DNA from: Coriobacteriia bacterium
GTDB taxonomy: Bacteria; Actinomycetota; Coriobacteriia; WRKU01; WQUG01
Direction: 5' to 3'
NCBI GenBank assembly: GCA_009779395.1
Contig: WREJ01000024.1
Span: 1 to 10,889 of the forward strand
DNA length: 10,889 nucleotides
Positions 1 to 5,838 of the stretch are shown here, piece after piece. Numbering within the stretch: position 1 is the stretch's first letter; each line of letters starts with the position of its first letter. The notes under the pieces were generated by a model. It worked only from the letters and a program-made list of their open reading frames with translations. It was not told the DNA's origin and ran no database searches. A program made the position numbers and the translations under genes.

Positions 1-1050
1 AATCTTATCGAGATAACTTATGGACGAACGCTCTCAGCAGAAGAAGTAGGTAGCTTAAGCTTGGTTGCTATGGTTTCTGAGTCCTTTGCTCAGGTTAACA
101 ATCTAGCTGTTGGCTCTATCGTTACCCTGCAAAACATTGCCTGGGATAAGCGTGGGCACGAGTCATCTGGTTCAGACCTTTACACAGAAGATAATATTTT
201 TGCACGACAGTCCTACGATTTTGAAATAGTGGGAATTTTTACCTCGTTGGTGGACTATAACACTGGCAGCGAGTTTATGGATGGCATATTTCAGAATCAA
301 GCAGAAAATCGAATTTACGTACCAAATGCTGTCTCTGCTCAAGCCAATCTTTTCCAGCTTGCACAAATGGGCGAAATGGAGCCAGACGTGAGGTACTGGC
401 AGGAGAACACTGAAGATTTGCTACTGTATGAGAACATTTACTTGCTCCATGATTTTGCGGAGATGAACAGCTTCAGGCAGGAGGCAGAAAAAATGCTCCC
501 TGACTTCTACACAGTTGTCAATGCTACTGACTCATACACAAACATAACCTCATCTATGGAACCTTTGAGTAACCTGGCAACTACTGCAATGTGGGCTATT
601 GCAATAGTTGCTGTACTCATCCTAAGCTTGCTAATCACACTTTCCCTGCATAATCGCAAACATGAAATAGGCACTTTGCTAGCATTAGGCGAGAAGCGGA
701 GAAAGATAGTATTGCAAATGATGTTTGAAGTACTTGCAATTGCTGTGTTGGCAATTGCCTTGTCGCTGTTTGTGGGGAATCTTTTTGCTACTGGCATTTC
801 TGAGAGCATGCTAAGGACTAATCTTGTTGCTACGCAATCTGGTGACGAGTATATGTACTTCAATACGCTAGATTATTTAGGCTTTAGCAACAATGTTTCT
901 GCTGATGATGTACTAGCAAGCTATGACACCTCACTTGACACAGCAACCATCCTCACCTTTTTTGCCGTAAGCATAGGAACGGTAATAGTAGCTACCATTG
1001 TTCCTATGTTATACATACTACGGCTAAACCCACGAAAAATAATGATGTAG
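1..1050 (+). CDS. FtsX/MacB-type ABC transporter permease, 5' truncated by window edge
   Basis: The reading frame is open from base 1, so the N-terminus and first membrane segment lie outside the window; the ATG/TTG codons near 61-72 are internal. The visible part begins in an extracytoplasmic MacB-like core: 'YGRTLSAEEVG' followed by 'NNLAVGSIVTL' resembles the family pattern of GR-x-ls-x-eE and a 'vGd.i.l' strand. Three hydrophobic segments follow, at about nt 577-648, 718-800 and 943-1020. After the first comes the typical cytoplasmic FtsX motif 'NRKHEIGTLLALGEKRRKI', and the protein ends 'LNPRKIMM', also typical. A hydrophilic loop of about 50 residues sits between the last two segments. 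The ATPase gene begins 15 nt downstream behind a G-rich Shine-Dalgarno, so the two form one exporter or mechanotransmitting complex. Substrate unknown; family assignment is firm, specific role is not. Confidence 0.9.
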   Translation, partial: NLIEITYGRTLSAEEVGSLSLVAMVSESFAQVNNLAVGSIVTLQNIAWDKRGHESSGSDLYTEDNIFARQSYDFEIVGIFTSLVDYNTGSEFMDGIFQNQAENRIYVPNAVSAQANLFQLAQMGEMEPDVRYWQENTEDLLLYENIYLLHDFAEMNSFRQEAEKMLPDFYTVVNATDSYTNITSSMEPLSNLATTAMWAIAIVAVLILSLLITLSLHNRKHEIGTLLALGEKRRKIVLQMMFEVLAIAVLAIALSLFVGNLFATGISESMLRTNLVATQSGDEYMYFNTLDYLGFSNNVSADDVLASYDTSLDTATILTFFAVSIGTVIVATIVPMLYILRLNPRKIMM

Positions 1051-1065
1051 GGGGGATGAGAGATT

Positions 1066-1740
1066 ATGAGCTTTCTTAAAGTTGAAGGTATCAACTACTA
1101 CTACCAAGACGGTGACAGCAGACGTTACATCTTAAGCAGTGTATCTGCACAATTTGAAAAAGGTACGTTTTACACCATACTAGGAGAATCAGGCAGTGGT
1201 AAAACAACACTGCTTGCTCTTTTAGCTGCACTTGACAGTCCCGAGTCAGGAGAGATACTTTTTGAAGGACAGACTTTAACAAGTAGTGGTTTTGAAAAGT
1301 ACCGCAGAAACAAAGTAGGTATTATCTTTCAGTCCTATAACTTGATTCGTTATATGACAGCAGTAGAAAACGTACTGGTTGCCATGGGCATTACAGAAAA
1401 TGAGCTTCCTGCCAACAAGAAAGAAGTAGCCTATAACCTACTGGACTACCTAGGCATTACCAAAGAAAAAGCAGAAAGAACAGTTAACAAACTATCTGGT
1501 GGTGAGCAACAAAGAGTTGCTATAGCACGAGCGCTTGCAACAAACGTAGATTTGATACTAGCTGACGAGCCAACAGGAAACGTTAACGAAGAAGTAGAAA
1601 ACGAACTGATAGACATCTTTAAGAAGCTAGCACATGAACATAACAAGTGCGTGATTGTTGTTACTCACTCAATGCAGATAGCAGCACAAAGTGATGTCAG
1701 CTATCGTCTGTACAAGGGAAAGCTGTCGTTAGATGAGTGA
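1066..1740 (+). CDS. ABC transporter ATP-binding protein (LolD/MacB/FtsE-like)
   Basis: A 224-residue nucleotide-binding subunit that would power the preceding permease on the cytoplasmic face. Walker A is 'GESGSGKTT' (residues 40-48), the Q-loop Gln is Q89, the signature is 'LSGGEQQRVAIARAL' (143-157), Walker B with catalytic Glu is 'LILADEPTGN' (D167, E168), and the switch His is H201 in 'VTHSM'. The length and 'DEPTGN' pattern fit the LolD/MacB/FtsE group that pairs with FtsX-type permeases. One oddity: the D-loop reads 'GNVNE' where the family normally has 'GNLDE/D', so the usual Asp is Asn174. The ATG at 1066 is preceded by a G-rich ribosome site (1051-1062). The 3' end overlaps the PASTA gene by 8 nt, suggesting translational coupling. 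Confidence 0.93.
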   Translation: MSFLKVEGINYYYQDGDSRRYILSSVSAQFEKGTFYTILGESGSGKTTLLALLAALDSPESGEILFEGQTLTSSGFEKYRRNKVGIIFQSYNLIRYMTAVENVLVAMGITENELPANKKEVAYNLLDYLGITKEKAERTVNKLSGGEQQRVAIARALATNVDLILADEPTGNVNEEVENELIDIFKKLAHEHNKCVIVVTHSMQIAAQSDVSYRLYKGKLSLDE

Positions 1741-3076
1741 TTTTCTCACGCAATTTACCAGCAGTAACTACCTGCGTGCTGAAGAAGTAGACGACCAGCA
1801 CTGCTCTGACGATGTTCTGGCAGCAGAAGCTGATGACGATGCTGCAGTTCCTAAAAGAACACGCACAAGATCTAGCAACACAGGTCAAAAGATTGCTGGT
1901 GCAGCACACAAAGTTGAGCGTGATGACAAACACCACAAGCGCAAAGTAATTCGCTACGGCATTATTGCGGGCTCTGTCGGTGCCCTCTGTCTGCTAACTG
2001 CAGCAATCTTTTACTTTGCCAATCGTGTTGAAGTCAAAGACTTTGTAGGCTCTCCTGTTGCAGAAGCCAGAACGTGGGGACTTTCTCATCGCATTACTAT
2101 AGAGGTAACAGAAGAGTTTTCTGTCGAGTTTGACCAGGGCATTGTGACAAAGCAAGATAGAGCAGCACAAACCAGCCTGCAAAGAGGGTCAGTACTGCGC
2201 CTGCATGTCAGTAAGGGACCAGATCCTGATGAGCGCATCATCTTACCTGATTTTGCAAGCATGACAACAGCAGAAGTACGCGACTGGCGCCAAGAAGTTA
2301 AAGCACTGAATGCTAACATCAACGAAGAATACAGCGATGAGGTAGAAAAGGGGCACTTTATCAGGCTGGAGTTTACCAGCAGCTTTGTCAGTGAGGAGAA
2401 CTACCTGCGAAAAGACGGACTGCTGATTTATATGTCAAAGGGGGCTGAAACCTTTGAAGCAAACATAGTAGTACCAAACTTTATCGAACAGACAAAGCAT
2501 GAAGTAGAGGCTTGGGCTAAAGAGCATGGTGTAAAGCCTGTCTTTGTTGAAGAATCCTCAGAAAGTCTTGCAGCAGGACAAGTCATTGCTCAAAGTATCG
2601 AGGCAGGTACGCGCATTGCCAAAAACGATGAGCTGATAATTACCGTATCGCTAGGACGCTTTGTCATAGTACCTAACTTCAACAACCTGACTATGGAAGA
2701 GGCAACAAGCATCTCAGGACTTTTGGTCGAGACACGCCGCAGATACAGTGCGACCATCCCTTTTGGCAGAGTTATATCACAGTCAGAACGTGCCGGAACA
2801 GAAATACTTGCTGACAGCGTGCAGATAGTAGTCATCTATTCACTCGGTCGTCCCTACATTGACAATCTGATGGGTGAATCAGAGCGTACTTTAGCAGAAT
2901 ACTTCTACAACTTTAGCTCGCAGGGAGCAAACATCAGCTACCAGATAGTCTATGTTGACTCGGCAGAGCCCAGAGGAACTATAGTAGCCATGTCAAAGTA
3001 CGCACAGTTCCTTAACATGAGCGATCACGTCCGCATCAGTGTCAGCAGGGGTAACCTGACACCGCCATCTGACTAA
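1733..3076 (+). CDS. Single-span membrane protein with about five PASTA-like repeats
   Basis: A 447-residue protein with no kinase or transpeptidase domain. Residues 1-40 are acidic; 41-74 are strongly basic (Lys/Arg/His-rich); a single membrane helix spans about 75-96, giving a cytoplasmic N-terminus and an external C-terminus. The rest divides into repeats of about 65-75 residues, near 100-162, 169-237, 245-313, 315-380 and 381-443. Each starts with a '(v)PxF/xxxT..EA' strand-helix and ends with 'hhhxVSxGR/K', the hallmark of PASTA domains; a Trp sits at the same register in the first three ('EARTW', 'EVRDW', 'EVEAW'). PASTA domains of PknB-type kinases and PBPs bind peptidoglycan fragments or beta-lactams. 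The gene starts inside the ATPase stop region (ATG at 1733, SD-like AAGGGAAAG at 1714-1722), so it is probably co-translated with the ABC transporter. A wall-sensing or wall-anchoring partner of that transporter is inference; no partner enzyme is visible. Confidence 0.85.
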   Translation: MSDFLTQFTSSNYLRAEEVDDQHCSDDVLAAEADDDAAVPKRTRTRSSNTGQKIAGAAHKVERDDKHHKRKVIRYGIIAGSVGALCLLTAAIFYFANRVEVKDFVGSPVAEARTWGLSHRITIEVTEEFSVEFDQGIVTKQDRAAQTSLQRGSVLRLHVSKGPDPDERIILPDFASMTTAEVRDWRQEVKALNANINEEYSDEVEKGHFIRLEFTSSFVSEENYLRKDGLLIYMSKGAETFEANIVVPNFIEQTKHEVEAWAKEHGVKPVFVEESSESLAAGQVIAQSIEAGTRIAKNDELIITVSLGRFVIVPNFNNLTMEEATSISGLLVETRRRYSATIPFGRVISQSERAGTEILADSVQIVVIYSLGRPYIDNLMGESERTLAEYFYNFSSQGANISYQIVYVDSAEPRGTIVAMSKYAQFLNMSDHVRISVSRGNLTPPSD

Positions 3077-3152
3077 GCATAAACGACTTTGTTGCAGTGC
3101 TGGACGTACTCCGCCTGAAAATATGGCAGAAGAACAGAGGACATTGCGCTGG

Positions 3153-3169
3153 AATCAAGAAGGTTGATT
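3153..3169. repeat. Small perfect inverted repeat in the PASTA to DUF4143 gap
   Basis: AATCAA (3153-3158) and TTGATT (3164-3169) form a perfect 6-bp inverted repeat around a 5-nt centre. Related AATCAAC words recur at 3196-3202 and 3208-3213 in direct orientation. It has no GC core and no following T-run, so it is not a convincing terminator; an operator-like site is possible. The rest of 3077-3218 shows no recognisable gene. Confidence 0.3.
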
Positions 3170-3218
3170 GAAACGTCACCTGCACTTGAGATGATAATCA
3201 ACGGACAATCAACTTACC

Positions 3219-3287
3219 ATGAAAATTGGGTAGTAAAATATATGAAATTCGGGTATTATAAACCATGAAAATTGGGCAATAGCAAAC
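3219..3287 (+). repeat. Three-copy, 23-bp phased direct repeat (operator-like array)
   Basis: Three tandem units begin exactly 23 bp apart, at 3219, 3242 and 3265. Units 1 and 3 share ATGAAAATTGGG, and an identical 15-base word ACCATGAAAATTGGG occurs at 3216-3230 and 3262-3276; unit 2 reads ATGAAATTCGGG. Each core is followed by an AT-rich TA(G/T)TA-like half, more degenerate in unit 3. Because 23 is not a multiple of three, the repeat is not coding; 23 bp is close to two helical turns, so a protein would meet every copy on the same DNA face. The array ends a few bases before the ribosome site of the DUF4143-type gene. TATTAT at 3254-3259 could be a -10 element inside the array. Autoregulation of the downstream gene is inference. 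Confidence 0.65.
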
Positions 3288-3307
3288 ACCTCAAGAAAGG
3301 TTTCTGC

Positions 3308-3730
3308 ATGTCTGCAAGACTTCTGCGCATAGATGCCCAACAGCTAATCAGGGGAGCTAGACATCCCCTAATAAAGGCTATATCTGAAAAGAAGGTAAGA
3401 AAAGAGGGGACAATCGGTCGATTCTTTGAGGCTCTGGTTGCACTCAGCCTGCAAACCTATTCACACGTTAACAATGCAGAGCTCTCTCACTTTAGAACAG
3501 CTAATGGGGACCGCGAAATCGATTTTATTGTCGAGGGGGACAATGCGATAGTGGCAGTTGAAGTTAAGTCATCAGCTTCTGTAGATAGTGATGATGTAAA
3601 ACATCTAAACTGGCTTGCAAAAAAATACCCCGATTACAATATCGCACGCATTATTATCACTGCAGGGCAAAATGCTTACACTCGCTCGGATGGTATCCAT
3701 GTAATTCCTGCCATCTTATTGGGTGCCTAA
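3308..3730 (+). CDS. DUF4143 C-terminal-domain protein (half of an AAA-DUF4143 ATPase), probable remnant
   Basis: This 140-residue product matches only the C-terminal part of the AAA ATPase family that carries DUF4143. Visible family features are 'GRFFEALVALSL', 'HFRTANGDREIDFIVE', 'VAVEVKSS', 'VKHLNWLAKKYPD' and the ending 'DGIHVIPAILLGA'. The 'EIDFIVE...VAVEVK' spacing gives the D-(x)n-E-x-K core of a PD-(D/E)XK nuclease-like fold. Full family members run to roughly 400-450 residues with an N-terminal P-loop ATPase; no Walker A or B is present here or upstream. The ATG at 3308 is preferred over an in-frame TTG at 3272, because AAGAAAGG (3293-3300) lies 7 nt before it and the TTG falls inside the repeat array. 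The ORF is intact, so it is either a deletion remnant with surviving expression signals or a free-standing nuclease-like domain. No activity should be assumed. Confidence 0.7.
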   Translation: MSARLLRIDAQQLIRGARHPLIKAISEKKVRKEGTIGRFFEALVALSLQTYSHVNNAELSHFRTANGDREIDFIVEGDNAIVAVEVKSSASVDSDDVKHLNWLAKKYPDYNIARIIITAGQNAYTRSDGIHVIPAILLGA

Positions 3731-3749
3731 CCAGCGAGTCTAACCAGCA

Positions 3750-3873
3750 AGAGTGCGTCCAGGCGGTCAGAATCAAGGAGGCTTGAAAAATCAAAAATGC
3801 TAAGCGTGACTCAAGCTACTCGTGTATTTTTGATTTTTCAAACGACGCCGAGTCTGGCCGTCTGGTGCGCTCT
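3750..3873 (+). terminator. Very long stem-loop between convergent genes, possible bidirectional terminator
   Basis: The inner stem is a perfect 16-bp inverted repeat: TTGAAAAATCAAAAAT at 3783-3798 pairs with 3826-3841 around a 27-nt loop (3799-3825). An 11 x 11 nt internal loop separates it from an outer stem of about 21 bp, 3750-3771 with 3853-3873, with one bulged base (T3758). All four non-Watson-Crick positions of the outer stem are G-U pairs when read as plus-strand RNA (3754:3869, 3757:3866, 3763:3861, 3767:3857). The structure fills the gap between the DUF4143-type gene stop (3730) and the convergent CDF gene stop (3876), where a bidirectional terminator is expected. The inner stem is AT-rich and no T-run follows it, so a classic intrinsic terminator is not certain; an RNA element or small mobile remnant is the alternative. 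Confidence 0.5.
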
Positions 3874-3875
3874 GA

Positions 3876-4787
3876 CTAAGCTGGATTAATGTGCACCATA
3901 CAGTGCTTAACCTCAGGCATGCGCGTTTCGATCTCGTTGTGGATGTCGTCGCCAATGGCGTGTGCGTCGTGAATCGAATAGTCACCCGGCAGGCTAATCT
4001 CGACGTCAACGTAAATACGGTCGCCAAAGACGCGCGTCAACAGTTTGTCGATGTCTACGACCTGGTCGTTCTCTGCAATAATTGCTCGAATGGCATTTTC
4101 AAATTCATGACCAGCGCTTTTGTCGGTGACTTGCCCAACGGCATTGCTGATGATGCTGACACCTGTTCTGATGATGAGAAGAGCAATGACCAGACTTGCT
4201 ATGGGGTCCATGATAGGCAGACCCATTTGTGCTGCAGCAATACCAATGAACACGCCAGAGGTCGCCAAAGCATCTGACCCGTGGTCGGCGGCAGCCGCTG
4301 CCAAGACATCACTTTTGTAGCGTTTCGCCCGTGCGCGGGTAAACAGTGTCATGAACAGCTTAAAGGCGATGACCCCTGCTGCTACCCACAAAGCCGTGGG
4401 GTTGGGGGGCTCTAGACCATAGGTTGCTCCCTGCCACACCTTTTGTATGCCATCAAATCCAATGAAAAGACCCGCCAGAGTCACCACAGCACCCAAAAGC
4501 ATCGTGACCAGACTCTCAAAGCGTTCGTAGCCGTAAGGGTGGTCTTCGTCAGCCTCGCGCCCGGCAATACGCACCCCCAGCAGGACGATAATGCCGTAAA
4601 AAACGTCACTGGCACTGTTTGCTGCATCAGAAATCAGCGCGGCAGAACCCGCCAGCATACCAGCGATGCCCTTTACTGCCGTCAGCACAATGTTTGACAG
4701 CAAGGTCAAAAAGGTGATGCGCACGACACCACGCCGTGCTGATTCACGACAAATAACAGCAGTTTGTCCTACAGAGAGTTTTTCCAT
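3876..4787 (-). CDS. Cation diffusion facilitator (CDF) family divalent metal exporter
   Basis: A 303-residue cytoplasmic-membrane antiporter of the CDF family, which exports divalent metals in exchange for protons. The family signature is clear: 'AGSAALISDAANSASD' in the second helix, 'DHPYGYERFESL' after the third, and 'AAADHGSDALAT' in the fifth. The C-terminal 90 residues ('RVFGDRIYVDVEISLPGDYS', 'HDAHAIGDDIHNEIE', ending 'HCMVHINPA') form the cytoplasmic metallochaperone-like domain. The transport-site ligands read N57xxxD61 in helix 2 and D168xxxD172 in helix 5, rather than the zinc-type set with His; Asn-Asp/Asp-Asp is the arrangement reported for MntE-type manganese CDFs, so Mn(II) export is plausible but not proven. 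No Shine-Dalgarno precedes the ATG at 4787. It lies 72 nt downstream of the kinase gene on the same strand. Confidence 0.9.
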   Translation of the reverse strand: MEKLSVGQTAVICRESARRGVVRITFLTLLSNIVLTAVKGIAGMLAGSAALISDAANSASDVFYGIIVLLGVRIAGREADEDHPYGYERFESLVTMLLGAVVTLAGLFIGFDGIQKVWQGATYGLEPPNPTALWVAAGVIAFKLFMTLFTRARAKRYKSDVLAAAAADHGSDALATSGVFIGIAAAQMGLPIMDPIASLVIALLIIRTGVSIISNAVGQVTDKSAGHEFENAIRAIIAENDQVVDIDKLLTRVFGDRIYVDVEISLPGDYSIHDAHAIGDDIHNEIETRMPEVKHCMVHINPA

Positions 4788-4793
4788 TACACG

Positions 4794-4799
4794 ATAGTA
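4794..4799 (-). promoter_or_regulatory. Possible -10 element for a leaderless CDF transcript
   Basis: On the minus strand TACTAT ends 6 nt before the CDF start codon, fitting the TANNNT pattern seen just upstream of leaderless start codons in actinobacteria. There is no ribosome binding site, which agrees with a leaderless start. No good -35 is visible and a six-base match is weak evidence. Confidence 0.25.
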
Positions 4800-4859
4800 A
4801 CACGACTGCTCGCCGGTGTTGCTGTCTGCTAAACAACGGTCATTTGCCAGCAGGTAACA

Positions 4860-5834
4860 CTAGGCACGGGGTAGGGTAAGCGTAAAGCTTGAACCACGTC
4901 CCTGTTCTGATTGCAGTTCGATGCTGCCCTGCCAGCGTTCAACCGCTTTTTTCACCAGTGCTAGTCCTAGCCCACTTCCTGCGGGGTTGTGGTTGCGGGC
5001 ACATTCTGCGCGAAAGAAACGGTCAAAAATGCGGTGCTGGTCAACCTCTGCCACCCCAATGCCCGTGTCGCGGACAACTAGCAGCCAGCTTTTTTCGTCA
5101 GAACTCAAGGCTAGTTGCACATCGATGCGCCCCGTGTCGGTGTAGTGCAAGGCGTTGTCAAGCAGATTGTCCAGTATGATACTGGCATCGGTGGGCGAGA
5201 CCTTTGCCAGCGGGGCATCTGTCTGCGGCACATCAATATGGACGGCCAACTCGATGTTTTTGGTCGCTGCTGTGCGGCGGGGCATGATGACAGCACTTTC
5301 AATGCTACTTTGCAGGTTGCTGATGCTATCAGCGTCAGGGTTTTCGTCAAAGCGCGACAGGTCAAGCAGGCTCTCTGTCAGGCGGCGCATCTTGTCGATT
5401 TCTGCTGTGATGTGCTGGGCAAAGGTGGCAGCCGTCTGAGGGTTGTCGTCCTGCAGCGCCATCTGCAGCGCGTCAGACAAGGCCTCGATGCCAGCAAGGG
5501 GCGTCTTTAGTTCGTGGCTTGCGGCAGCCACAAAATCGCTGCGCATATGTTCAAGCCGTGCTGCTGTACGCTGGGCTTCGGCGTCAGCCTGCTCTGTTGC
5601 TAGGGCGGCAGAGCTTATTCCATTACTGCTCTGTTGTGCCAATTGGGTCTGCAGCTGCCGAATTTCTGCCTGCAGAACTGCCCGAGTATGCAGGTAGTTG
5701 CTGGCAAGTGCTGCCAGATCAGGATTGTTAAAGCGGCTGCGCTCGGGGGCAGCTGCATGGGGGTCATGCTGACTAAGTGCCTGCAGTTTTTGCAGCTCGT
5801 CTTTGGGTACTAGGTGCCACTTGAAAAGACGCAT
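4860..5834 (-). CDS. Soluble sensor histidine kinase, PhoR/SenX3-like, partner of adjacent regulator
   Basis: A 324-residue kinase. Residues 1-50 are polar; 50-100 look like a Gln/Ala/Glu-rich coiled coil; the HisKA H-box is 'FVAAASHELKTP' with phospho-acceptor H107. The HATPase_c domain shows the N-box 'DNLLDNALHYT' (N227), G1 'VVRDTGIGV' (D256), the F-box 'IFDRFFRA' (270-276) and G2 'GSGLGLALV' (286-294). The ATG at 5834 is chosen because it follows the regulator stop by 4 nt with AAAAGGA about 8 nt upstream; the frame extends to an ATG at 5951, but that would overlap the regulator by 113 nt. With this start there is no membrane helix, no HAMP and no PAS domain, unlike typical PhoR or SenX3. 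It therefore probably senses a cytoplasmic signal or a membrane partner such as the Pst complex (inference). It should phosphorylate D71 of the neighbouring regulator. Confidence 0.9.
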   Translation of the reverse strand: MRLFKWHLVPKDELQKLQALSQHDPHAAAPERSRFNNPDLAALASNYLHTRAVLQAEIRQLQTQLAQQSSNGISSAALATEQADAEAQRTAARLEHMRSDFVAAASHELKTPLAGIEALSDALQMALQDDNPQTAATFAQHITAEIDKMRRLTESLLDLSRFDENPDADSISNLQSSIESAVIMPRRTAATKNIELAVHIDVPQTDAPLAKVSPTDASIILDNLLDNALHYTDTGRIDVQLALSSDEKSWLLVVRDTGIGVAEVDQHRIFDRFFRAECARNHNPAGSGLGLALVKKAVERWQGSIELQSEQGRGSSFTLTLPRA

Positions 5835-5838
5835 TTTG

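Noticed and set aside
3073..3213. A 45-codon stop-free minus-strand frame with protein-like composition after the PASTA gene
   Set aside because: It has no upstream start or ribosome site, is bounded by stops, is no longer than chance allows, and resembles no family I recognise.
3219..3287. CRISPR-like array
   Set aside because: The units abut with no unique spacers, are only 23 bp, degenerate, and there are no cas genes.
3272..3307. TTG start for the DUF4143-type gene
   Set aside because: It falls inside the third copy of the 23-bp repeat and has no ribosome site, whereas ATG 3308 has AAGAAAGG 7 nt upstream.
4815..4860. Imperfect hairpin after the histidine kinase stop as a terminator
   Set aside because: Pairing is broken (GTGTT/AACAC and CTGCT/AGCAG around a large loop) and no T-run follows on the minus strand, so transcription may continue into the CDF gene.
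5115..5731. Several long plus-strand frames opposite the kinase gene
   Set aside because: They are antisense to conserved HisKA/HATPase motifs, show no family features and lack ribosome sites; they result from codon bias of the real gene.
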